In this document: positions 8,429 through 16,101 of the stretch, piece after piece
How the letters are laid out: every line of letters begins with the position of its first letter
Numbering within the stretch: position 1 is the first letter of the stretch
Assembly (NCBI GenBank): GCA_020692245.1
Contig: JAIMKT010000015.1
Span: 304-42,991 of the forward strand
DNA: 42,688 nt
Reading direction: 5' to 3'
Origin: Microcoleus sp. GA_180221_E-2-1-MAG-45_12
GTDB taxonomy: Bacteria > Cyanobacteriota > Cyanobacteriia > Cyanobacteriales > JAAUUE01
Notes under the pieces: model-generated
Database searches by the model: none
Seen by the model: only the letters and a program-made list of their open reading frames with translations
What the model was told of the DNA's origin: nothing
Position numbers and translations under genes: made by a program

Positions 8429-10504
8429 GTGGCACGAACTATCCCCCTAGAAAAAGTACGCAATATCGGCATCGCTGCCCATATTGATGCGGGGAAAACT
8501 ACCACTACCGAGCGGATCCTATTTTACTCCGGTATTGTGCATAAGATCGGCGAAGTCCACGAGGGCACAGCGGTCACAGACTGGATGGATCAGGAACGGG
8601 AGCGGGGTATTACCATCACCGCAGCAGCAATTAGTACAAGTTGGAAAGATTATCAAATCAACATTATTGATACTCCCGGACACGTGGATTTCACCATTGA
8701 GGTGGAGCGTTCCATGCGGGTATTGGATGGTGTGATTGCGGTGTTCTGTTCCGTAGGGGGAGTTCAACCACAGTCAGAAACTGTTTGGCGGCAAGCCGAT
8801 CGCTATAAAGTCCCCCGGATTGCTTTCATCAACAAGATGGATCGCACAGGGGCGAATTTTTACAAAGTTCGGGAGCAGATGGTCGATCGACTCCGAGCTA
8901 ACGCTGTACCCATTCAGTTGCCCATTGGCAGTGAAAGTGATTTCAAAGGCATTATTGACCTAGTGCAGATGAAAGCTTTTATGTACACCAACGATCAAGG
9001 TACTGATATTGAAGAAACTGAGGTTCCCGCCGACATGCAGGAATTAGCGGCAAAATATCGGGTCGGGTTGGTGGAAGCAGTGGCGGAAGCTGATGATGTC
9101 CTCATGCAAAAATACTTCGATGGGGAAGAAATCTCTGAAGCGGAAATTAAGACTGGACTCCGCAAAGGGACAATCGCTGGCACCATTGTTCCTGTCCTGT
9201 GTGGTTCTGCTTTCAAGAACAAAGGCGTGCAGTTGATGCTCGATGCCGTTCTTGATTACCTACCTTCCCCCACAGAAGTTCCCCCTATCCAAGGCTTGCT
9301 CCTAGATGGCACCGAAGTTACTCGTCCCGCCGATGACAATGCCCCTCTAGCAGCTCTAGCGTTTAAGATCATGAGCGATCGCTTTGGTCGCCTTACCTTC
9401 GTCCGGGTTTATTCTGGAGTCCTGAAAAAAGGTAGCTACGTCCTCAACTCCACCAAGGACAAAAAAGAACGGGTATCTCGTTTAGTGTTGATGAAGGCGG
9501 ACGATCGCATTGACGTGGATGAACTGCGAGCCGGAGACTTAGGTGCTGCCCTTGGATTGCAGGATACTATCACCGGAGATACTATCTGTGATGATACTGC
9601 CCCTGTAATTCTTGAATCTCTGTTTGTCCCAGAGCCAGTTATCTCTGTAGCTGTGGAACCAAAAACCAAGCAGGACATGGATAAACTCTCAAAAGCTCTA
9701 CAAGCTTTGTCTGAAGAAGATCCTACCTTCCGAGTCCGGGTTGATCCTGAAACCAACCAGACTGTAATTGCTGGCATGGGAGAACTGCACTTAGAAATCC
9801 TTGTAGACAGAATGCTCCGGGAGTACAAGGTCGAAGCTACCGTGGGTGCTCCCCAAGTAGCCTACCGAGAAACTGTCCGTAAGGCAGTCCGTGCCGAAGG
9901 TAAGCACATCCGTCAAAGTGGTGGTAAAGGACAGTATGGTCACGTGGTGATTGAACTAACCCCCGGCGAACCAGGTACTGGGTTTGAATTTGTTTCTAAA
10001 ATTGTTGGTGGCTCTGTACCCAAAGAATACATTGGTCCCGCAGAACAAGGAATGAAAGAAGCCTGCGAATCTGGCATCGTTGCTGGTTATCCAGTAATTG
10101 ACCTCAAGGCAACCTTGGTAGATGGTTCTTTCCACGATGTGGACTCCTCAGAAATGGCTTTTAAGATTGCTGGTTCCTTAGCAATTAAAGAAGCTGTATC
10201 CAAGGCTAACCCTGTGATCCTTGAACCCATGATGAAAGTCGAAGTAGAAGTACCAGAGGACTACATTGGCAACATTATTGGTGATCTCAACTCCCGCCGG
10301 GGACAGATTGAAGGACAGGAAACAGACCAAGGGTTAGCAAAGGTAGTGGCAAAAGTCCCCTTAGCAGAAATGTTTGGTTATGCCACCGATATTCGCTCCA
10401 AAACTCAGGGACGGGGTATTTTCTCTATGGAATTTAGCGATTATGCTGAAGTTCCTAGGAACGTAGCGGAGGCGATTATCAGCAAGAGTAAAGGCAAAAG
10501 CTAA
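8429..10504 (+). CDS. fusA: Translation elongation factor G
   Basis: A 691-residue EF-G. The GTPase motifs are intact: P-loop AHIDAGKT (17-24), RGITITAAA switch, DTPGH and NKMD. Domains II to V follow, including AMGELHLEI-like sequence ([15 protein letters not shown]) and the domain IV loop region [12 protein letters not shown] drives translocation on the ribosome. The start codon is GTG, fixed by a strong Shine-Dalgarno AAGGAGGT four bases upstream, the best ribosome binding site in the window. The gap to tuf is 169 bp. Confidence 0.98.
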   Translation: MARTIPLEKVRNIGIAAHIDAGKTTTTERILFYSGIVHKIGEVHEGTAVTDWMDQERERGITITAAAISTSWKDYQINIIDTPGHVDFTIEVERSMRVLDGVIAVFCSVGGVQPQSETVWRQADRYKVPRIAFINKMDRTGANFYKVREQMVDRLRANAVPIQLPIGSESDFKGIIDLVQMKAFMYTNDQGTDIEETEVPADMQELAAKYRVGLVEAVAEADDVLMQKYFDGEEISEAEIKTGLRKGTIAGTIVPVLCGSAFKNKGVQLMLDAVLDYLPSPTEVPPIQGLLLDGTEVTRPADDNAPLAALAFKIMSDRFGRLTFVRVYSGVLKKGSYVLNSTKDKKERVSRLVLMKADDRIDVDELRAGDLGAALGLQDTITGDTICDDTAPVILESLFVPEPVISVAVEPKTKQDMDKLSKALQALSEEDPTFRVRVDPETNQTVIAGMGELHLEILVDRMLREYKVEATVGAPQVAYRETVRKAVRAEGKHIRQSGGKGQYGHVVIELTPGEPGTGFEFVSKIVGGSVPKEYIGPAEQGMKEACESGIVAGYPVIDLKATLVDGSFHDVDSSEMAFKIAGSLAIKEAVSKANPVILEPMMKVEVEVPEDYIGNIIGDLNSRRGQIEGQETDQGLAKVVAKVPLAEMFGYATDIRSKTQGRGIFSMEFSDYAEVPRNVAEAIISKSKGKS

Positions 10505-10673
10505 TTGCTGGAGCTAAAACTCTAGAGATTTGATGATGCATGGTTAATTGTTAGTGCTTTAATAGTTAATGGTTAAAATCTAGCCAAGAGCCAATAGCAA
10601 CTAGTGATTAACCGTTGGTCATCAGTAAACAGTTAGTAAGTAATAAGTAAGGAAAATAAGGACGAATTAATTC

Positions 10674-11903
10674 ATGGCACGCGCAAAATTTGAACGGAAT
10701 AAACCCCACGTTAACATCGGTACGATCGGTCACGTTGACCACGGCAAGACTACCCTAACTGCTGCTATTACTATGACCTTGGCAGCGATTGGTGATTCTA
10801 AAGCCAAAAAATATGATGAAATTGATGCGGCTCCTGAAGAAAAAGCCCGGGGGATTACCATCAATACGGCTCACGTAGAATATCAAACCGAAAATCGTCA
10901 CTATGCCCACGTGGACTGTCCCGGTCACGCTGACTATGTGAAGAACATGATCACTGGTGCAGCGCAAATGGACGGCGGTATTCTTGTAGTGGCAGCTACC
11001 GATGGTCCCATGCCCCAAACCAAGGAGCATATTCTGCTCGCTAAGCAAGTAGGTGTGCCTAGTCTTGTGGTGTTCCTGAACAAAGAAGACATCATGGAAG
11101 ACGAAGAACTCCTAGAGCTAGTAGAACTAGAACTCCGGGAACTCCTCAATGAGTACGAATTCCCCGGCGATGATATTCCTATTATCAAAGGTTCTGGATT
11201 CCAAGCTCTAGAAGCCATGACCAAAAACCCCAAAATTGTCCGCGGTGAAAACAAGTGGGTCGATCGCATTTATGACCTCATGGATGCTGTAGATTCCTAC
11301 ATTCCTACTCCAGAGCGGGATATTGATAAGCCCTTCTTGATGGCGGTAGAAGATGTGTTCTCCATTACTGGTCGGGGGACTGTAGCTACCGGACGGATCG
11401 AACGTGGGAAAGTAAAAGTTGGTGATAACGTCGAACTCGTGGGTATCAAACCTACCCGCAGCACCACCGTCACCGGGATTGAAATGTTCAAGAAGAGCCT
11501 AGAGGAAGGGATGGCTGGCGATAACGCTGGGGTACTCCTCCGGGGGATTCAAAAGGCAGATATTGAGCGGGGAATGGTGATTGCCAAGCCCGGTTCTATC
11601 ACTCCTCACACTGAGTTTGAAGGGGAAGTTTATGTCCTTCAAGAAAAAGAAGGCGGTCGGAAGACTCCTTTCTTCGCTGGCTATCGTCCCCAGTTCTATG
11701 TACGGACTACCGATGTTACCGGAACCATCAAAGCGTTTACCTCCGATGAAGGTGCTAACGTAGAAATGGTTATGCCCGGCGACCGGATCAAAGTAACTGT
11801 AGAACTAATCAACGGGATTGCGATCGAACAAGGAATGCGGTTTGCTATTCGGGAAGGCGGTCGGACGATCGGAGCTGGTGTAGTTTCCAAGATCGTCAAG
11901 TAA
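10674..11903 (+). CDS. tuf: Translation elongation factor Tu
   Basis: A 409-residue EF-Tu, the typical cyanobacterial length. It has GHVDHGKT (19-26), [20 protein letters not shown] and NKED. The C-terminal barrel domains carry [15 protein letters not shown] and end [16 protein letters not shown]-Tu delivers aminoacyl-tRNA to the ribosome. It is last in the cluster, and a strong terminator follows 57 bp after the stop. In many cyanobacteria rpsJ follows tuf directly; it is not present here. Confidence 0.98.
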   Translation: MARAKFERNKPHVNIGTIGHVDHGKTTLTAAITMTLAAIGDSKAKKYDEIDAAPEEKARGITINTAHVEYQTENRHYAHVDCPGHADYVKNMITGAAQMDGGILVVAATDGPMPQTKEHILLAKQVGVPSLVVFLNKEDIMEDEELLELVELELRELLNEYEFPGDDIPIIKGSGFQALEAMTKNPKIVRGENKWVDRIYDLMDAVDSYIPTPERDIDKPFLMAVEDVFSITGRGTVATGRIERGKVKVGDNVELVGIKPTRSTTVTGIEMFKKSLEEGMAGDNAGVLLRGIQKADIERGMVIAKPGSITPHTEFEGEVYVLQEKEGGRKTPFFAGYRPQFYVRTTDVTGTIKAFTSDEGANVEMVMPGDRIKVTVELINGIAIEQGMRFAIREGGRTIGAGVVSKIVK

Positions 11904-11960
11904 ACCACAAGTGAACATAATTGTTACAACTTAGGAGTTAATCTCTAGGATTCAACTTTG

Positions 11961-11991
11961 GCTCTCCTTTTGAGGAGGGCTTATTTTTTTT
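11961..11991 (+). terminator. Rho-independent terminator of the rpsL-rpsG-fusA-tuf cluster
   Basis: A hairpin with an 8-bp stem (GCTCTCCT paired to GAGGAGGGC-type sequence, one G-U pair) and a 4-base TTTG loop spans 11961-11980. It is followed immediately by TTATTTTTTTT. It lies 57 bp after the tuf stop codon and matches the classical intrinsic terminator form. Confidence 0.88.
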
Positions 11992-12132
11992 GTAAAAGTT
12001 TTTTTGTTCATAAACTAACAAGGTACTGTATTTTCTTCGGAGTTTGACAGCTAGTCTTTTGACGTAACTACAGAGGGAAGATTAAGGTATTCATAGAAAT
12101 TACTTCCTACCACAGAATATGATTCTGTAGCG

Positions 12133-12146
12133 TTTTGTATACAAAA
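12133..12146. promoter_or_regulatory. Perfect 14-bp palindrome upstream of the oxidase operon
   Basis: TTTTGTATACAAAA is a perfect inverted repeat about 80 bp before the first oxidase gene. It could be an operator for a dimeric regulator. It does not match the FNR (TTGAT-N4-ATCAA) or NtcA (GTA-N8-TAC) consensus. The call rests on symmetry and position alone. Confidence 0.4.
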
Positions 12147-12183
12147 AAACACATTTTGTGGTGTCTAGTAAGATTATTTCCCT

Positions 12184-12197
12184 TATCAGCCCTGATA
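12184..12197. promoter_or_regulatory. Second palindrome, TATCAG-CC-CTGATA, next to the oxidase operon start
   Basis: The arms TATCAG and CTGATA are perfectly complementary across a 2-bp centre and end 28 bp before the ATG at 12226. The position, close to the start codon, suits an operator or a 5' leader hairpin. No known consensus is matched. Confidence 0.4.
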
Positions 12198-12225
12198 GGT
12201 CATCATTCTTGTTTTAGTGAACCTC

Positions 12226-13701
12226 ATGACTTTAATTCAGACTAATACAGAGACAACTACGGAAAAGAGCCTCCTTTCTACTTCCCAACTTCAGCCTAGC
12301 TCTTTACGTATTCCTGCTCTTGAGCGCCCCGATCATGCCATGCAGATATGGCTATTTTCTGGTTTGTTTTGGTTGACAGTAGCGATGATCGTGGGAATAA
12401 TTGAAGCCGTTAAGTTGTTTTATCCAGAATTTCTACAAAGTGTTCCTGCCCTTGCCTATGGACGCTTGCGCCCAGTCCACGTGAATATTGGGGTGTTTGG
12501 TTTTATGAGCATGGGATATCTAGGGGCGGCTTTTTATATGGTTCCCCGCCTGACTCAGGCTCCATTATTTTCCGAAACCTTGGGAGTTTTGACAGCTTGG
12601 GGATGGAATTTTAATTTACTGGGTGGTTGTCTTGCCATCATGGCTGGTTATAGCAAGGGTAAAGAATATTCAGAGATTCCATTTCCCTTTGACATGGGGT
12701 TTGGGTTGCTAGAAATTGCGATCGCTGGCAATATCTTTTCGACCTTTGTGATGCGGCGGGAAAAACGTCTCTACGTTTCCCTTTGGTATATCTTGCTAGC
12801 CATTATTCCCTTTCCTATCTACTACACTTTAGGAAATGCAAATAGATTTAGCGGGATTGAAGATGCGATCGTCAACTGGTTTTATAGTCATAATCTTTTC
12901 GGCATTTGGTTAACTACCTTGGGGCTGGCAACTATTTATTATATTGTGCCAAAACAGGTAAAAAAACCTCTCTACAGCCATACAATCTCCTTTGTTGGGT
13001 TTTGGACTTTAGCAGCATTTTATCCTTGGAATGGGGGGCATCATGTAATTTGGGGGCCTGTACCTATGTGGGTGATGTCTGCTTCCATTACAGCTTCCCT
13101 TGCCATGTTTGTGCCAGTATTTGCCACCATTGTTAACTTTGGTGGTACAGCCCTAGGAGCGTTATCGGTGTTGAGAACAGATGTGAGCTATCGCTTTAGT
13201 ATTTTGGCTTACTTAGGCTATGCTGGAGCATCTTTGTGGGGTAGTGCCTTGGCGATCATGTCCTTCAATGCCAAAATTCATTTTACCTACATGACGATCG
13301 CCCACGTTCACCTAGGATTTCTGGGCTTCGGGATCGCTGGACTCGCCGCCTTTACCTACTTTTATTTAGAGCGATCGCGCAAATTAAAATACTCCCGACC
13401 CCTAGCAGAATGGCATTTCTGGCTGACTGTGCTGGGGATAGTGGGCTATGTTGCTTCCATGGCAATTATTGGTTTGATTGAAGGCAATGCTTGGGAAATG
13501 GGTAACTCTCCCGCCGGGACGATGATGCTGCGGACACCCTACAACATTGCACGGGCGATCAGTGGCGGTGTTTTATTGGTTGGACAAGGTTTATTTCTGG
13601 GGAATGTATGGCAGACCCTAGCTACCTCTACTAAGGATGCTGATCTCGATGCTGGAAAACTAGTCTGGCAAAAAAGCTCCCAAGATAATCCTCGGAGGTG
13701 A
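12226..13701 (+). CDS. ccoN: cbb3-like cytochrome c oxidase catalytic subunit (CcoN-like)
   Basis: About 491 residues with roughly twelve membrane helices. Numbering is from the ATG. The heme-copper ligand set of the C-family is complete: His85 in RPVHVN and His362 (low-spin heme), His222 in YSHN with His272-His273 (CuB), and His360 in AHVH (high-spin heme). Tyr266, six residues before the His pair (YPWNGGHH), matches the relocated cross-linking tyrosine of cbb3 oxidases. That argues for an oxygen reductase rather than a NorB nitric oxide reductase. The segment VPKQVKKPLYSHTISFVGFW is also CcoN-like. A GTG at 12217 is an alternative start. It is the first of four tightly spaced genes; the 3' end is 7 bp from the CcoO-like gene. 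Confidence 0.88.
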   Translation: MTLIQTNTETTTEKSLLSTSQLQPSSLRIPALERPDHAMQIWLFSGLFWLTVAMIVGIIEAVKLFYPEFLQSVPALAYGRLRPVHVNIGVFGFMSMGYLGAAFYMVPRLTQAPLFSETLGVLTAWGWNFNLLGGCLAIMAGYSKGKEYSEIPFPFDMGFGLLEIAIAGNIFSTFVMRREKRLYVSLWYILLAIIPFPIYYTLGNANRFSGIEDAIVNWFYSHNLFGIWLTTLGLATIYYIVPKQVKKPLYSHTISFVGFWTLAAFYPWNGGHHVIWGPVPMWVMSASITASLAMFVPVFATIVNFGGTALGALSVLRTDVSYRFSILAYLGYAGASLWGSALAIMSFNAKIHFTYMTIAHVHLGFLGFGIAGLAAFTYFYLERSRKLKYSRPLAEWHFWLTVLGIVGYVASMAIIGLIEGNAWEMGNSPAGTMMLRTPYNIARAISGGVLLVGQGLFLGNVWQTLATSTKDADLDAGKLVWQKSSQDNPRR

Positions 13702-13708
13702 TCCAAAA

Positions 13709-14227
13709 ATGAGATATATCCGTGTCCTGCCCATCATTATTGGCTTATCTATTTTATTTGGTCTAGCCTTTAGTGGTTTAGCTGTTGCCCCAGCCTTTAC
13801 CTCCTCGATTACTGAGCCTAGTGTGGGCTTAGTAGCCTATTCTCTATCGGAAGCAAAAGGGCGACAAATCTATGCCAGAGAAGGCTGTGTCTATTGTCAT
13901 TCCCAGCAAGTCCGTAGCGTCAAAGCAGATGAAAATTTAGCGATGTCTTTTGGTGTTTCTAAATCAGGAGACTACTATTACGATCGCCCCCATCTTTTAG
14001 GAACTGCCCGTCAGGGACCAGATCTATCTAACGAGGGACAGATTTGGAGGAGGGATATCGGTCAACCAGCCCGAGATTATTTGATTGGACATTTTATTAA
14101 TCCTCGTAACTACAATCCCATGTCCATCATGCCTGCCTACGATTACCTCTCTCAGCAGGAACTAGAGGATTTGACTGACTATATTCAGTCTTTGGGGGCA
14201 TGGAAAATACCTCAATCCCCATCCTAG
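13709..14227 (+). CDS. ccoO: cbb3-like oxidase monoheme cytochrome c subunit (CcoO-like)
   Basis: A 172-residue protein with an N-terminal membrane anchor (about residues 7-28) and one heme-c site, CVYCH at 60-64, inside the CcoO-type context REGCVYCHSQQVR. The probable axial methionine lies in PMSIMPAYDYLSQQE, which parallels the SxMPAY motif of CcoO. It would accept electrons from a soluble donor (cytochrome c6 or plastocyanin, inferred) and pass them to the CcoN-like subunit. It is short for CcoO (about 200 residues in proteobacteria). No diheme CcoP follows. It is translationally close to ccoN, with a 7-bp gap, and GGAGG lies just inside the ccoN end as a ribosome binding site. Confidence 0.87.
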   Translation: MRYIRVLPIIIGLSILFGLAFSGLAVAPAFTSSITEPSVGLVAYSLSEAKGRQIYAREGCVYCHSQQVRSVKADENLAMSFGVSKSGDYYYDRPHLLGTARQGPDLSNEGQIWRRDIGQPARDYLIGHFINPRNYNPMSIMPAYDYLSQQELEDLTDYIQSLGAWKIPQSPS

Positions 14228-14273
14228 AGCTAAATTCTATATTTAATTTTTAATCTCATGGTCAAATCAACTT

Positions 14274-14513
14274 ATGATTTCTATTCTTTCCTCTTTGTTG
14301 GTAGCTACGGATGCAAATAAAATGGCTCAAGAAACCGCCATGCACGGCAGTTGGTTTGGGGTTGGGGATGGCACGGTGGTCATGTGGTCGCTAGTTTGGG
14401 TGTTGCTCCCTATTAGCGTGTTTGTGATTTTTGGGTTGTTGTGGTCTATCAAAGCCGGGCAGTTTCAAGATGTTGATGATATTGCCAAACGTCAGCTTGA
14501 TTTAGAAGATTAG
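14274..14513 (+). CDS. CcoS-like small membrane protein
   Basis: A 79-residue protein with one strong membrane helix (about residues 34-60) followed by LLWSIKAGQFQDVDDIAKRQLDLED. This strongly recalls the CcoS signature, in which a W-x-x-x-SGQFDDLDGPA stretch follows the helix. CcoS helps mature cbb3 oxidase and is normally encoded near ccoNOQP. The N-terminal 30 residues are an extension relative to typical CcoS. Position three in the oxidase unit, 46 bp after ccoO, supports the assignment. A CcoQ-like accessory subunit is the alternative. Confidence 0.65.
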   Translation: MISILSSLLVATDANKMAQETAMHGSWFGVGDGTVVMWSLVWVLLPISVFVIFGLLWSIKAGQFQDVDDIAKRQLDLED

Positions 14514-14525
14514 GAGTTAATACCC

Positions 14526-15941
14526 ATGAAGATTTTAGTTGCTGCGGATATTTCCCCCAATACGATCGCCATCGTAGATTTTTTGCAGGCATGGTTAGAA
14601 GGAACTCAAGCCAAAACTCAAGTAACAGTGCTGCATATTACTGAACCAGAGTTAGACTATGAAGAATCGGCTCCTAGCCATGAAACTCTGCCCAGTTCTA
14701 GGGGAAAGGCAGAACTCCAAGAACTTTTTCATTCCCTAGAATCCCTCTGCGATCTGGATTATTTAATCACCACCGAAGAGTTTGGGGATAGTATTTTGAA
14801 ATATTCGCAAAGCGTCAATTTGATCGTTATGGGAAGACGCAAGCGAGATCAATTGCAGGAGATGTTGTTGGGGAGTCTGAGCCAATTTATTCTCCATCGG
14901 GCGACCTGTCCTCTGTTGATTGTCCCAGAATTAGAGCGATCGCTTCCCCTAATTACACCAGCAACCCCTGAAACTCCCATCATCTCCCCAGAAGCTCTAG
15001 CCCGGCTCAAAGTTTTAATTTGTGTGGTCAAAGCCGATGGCGTATTAGATGAATCGGAAAAAGTTCAGCTTCGTGCTAGTGAGCGATTACTGCCATTAGG
15101 CATGATGTGGGATAAATTACTCGATGAATCGATCGATCTCCCAGCAGAACTAGCTCAAATTACATCACCTGTAGAACAAGAGCTTACCTATTACACCGCC
15201 TATCGTTTGATTGCCACTAAGATCGTACCTCATCCACAGGAATTAAGGATCATCGAGCAAATTAAGGATACTTTTAGTTTAGATGCGACAACCATCGAGC
15301 AGTTGCATGGCTTAGTGAATCAAAGCTATACCATTCAGGGAGAAACTGTACAACCCATTAAAGACCAACAGCAACGAGCCGAAGTCATCGATCAAAAAAT
15401 TCTCTACGGAGCGATCGCCACGTCTGTCCTTGGGGCATTTCCCTCTCCTCTCCTCAGTACCTATACGGAGGCAGCAGCCCTTGATATTCAATTTGCATTG
15501 ATTTCGGAAATTGGGGGAATTTGGGGCTATCCTCACCTAGAGCCTCAGTCGCTATTTGAGGGCATTGTAGGCAGTTTGGGCTTTGTCTCAGCTTGGTTGA
15601 CAGCTATAGATATCGCTAAACTATTGCCAAATTTGGGGACTAATTTAGCTGCCTCTGATGCTTTTATGGCAACTTGGGCGATCGGCAAAACTACCAATGC
15701 CTACTGCGAGAGCCAATGTCAATTGAGTTCTATAACCCTGCGACAAATGTTTAAGCAAGCTAGGAAAGAAGGCGAAGCAATCTATCGTCAAAATGAGTGG
15801 GCGATCGTGGAGCAGCAGAATACCCACAAACTCCAGATCAAAAAATTAACCGAAGAGATCAGAGCCAAAAAATTAACCCTAGATAATTACAAACAAATGG
15901 TACGACAACAGCTATTTCCCCTGCAAAGACAGATTTCTTAG
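14526..15941 (+). CDS. Three-domain fusion: universal stress protein, TerB-like, DUF697-like
   Basis: A 471-residue protein. Residues 1-135 form a Usp domain (start MKILVAADIS; nucleotide-loop-like VMGRRKRDQLQEMLLGSLSQFILHRATCPLLIVP). Residues of about 155-265 look TerB-like (LKVLICVVKADGVLDESEKVQL). Residues of about 290-400 resemble DUF697: small and hydrophobic with two helical hairpins, ending in FMATWAIGKTTNAYCES. A coiled coil of about 40 residues closes the protein. It starts 12 bp after the CcoS-like gene and is almost certainly cotranscribed with the oxidase. Usp and TerB domains are linked to stress responses and DUF697 occurs in membrane-associated proteins, so a membrane-bound stress sensor for the oxidase is a reasonable guess. 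No function is demonstrated. Confidence 0.75.
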   Translation: MKILVAADISPNTIAIVDFLQAWLEGTQAKTQVTVLHITEPELDYEESAPSHETLPSSRGKAELQELFHSLESLCDLDYLITTEEFGDSILKYSQSVNLIVMGRRKRDQLQEMLLGSLSQFILHRATCPLLIVPELERSLPLITPATPETPIISPEALARLKVLICVVKADGVLDESEKVQLRASERLLPLGMMWDKLLDESIDLPAELAQITSPVEQELTYYTAYRLIATKIVPHPQELRIIEQIKDTFSLDATTIEQLHGLVNQSYTIQGETVQPIKDQQQRAEVIDQKILYGAIATSVLGAFPSPLLSTYTEAAALDIQFALISEIGGIWGYPHLEPQSLFEGIVGSLGFVSAWLTAIDIAKLLPNLGTNLAASDAFMATWAIGKTTNAYCESQCQLSSITLRQMFKQARKEGEAIYRQNEWAIVEQQNTHKLQIKKLTEEIRAKKLTLDNYKQMVRQQLFPLQRQIS

Positions 15942-16101
15942 GAACTTGCTTGCGATCGCTCCCATCTACATTTAATCCAGATTAGCTTTTTAAATTTGCG
16001 TTAGATTTGATCTAAACTTCAACTAAACCTAAACTAGATTATCTAAGTCAGTTAGGATTAGGGTCTAGATAGTTGAAATTCGCCAAGGAGCCAAGACGAA
16101 A

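Noticed and set aside
12226-13701. Nitric oxide reductase (NorB) instead of oxidase
   Set aside because: The tyrosine six residues before the CuB His pair and the neighbouring CcoO- and CcoS-like genes favour a cbb3-type oxidase.
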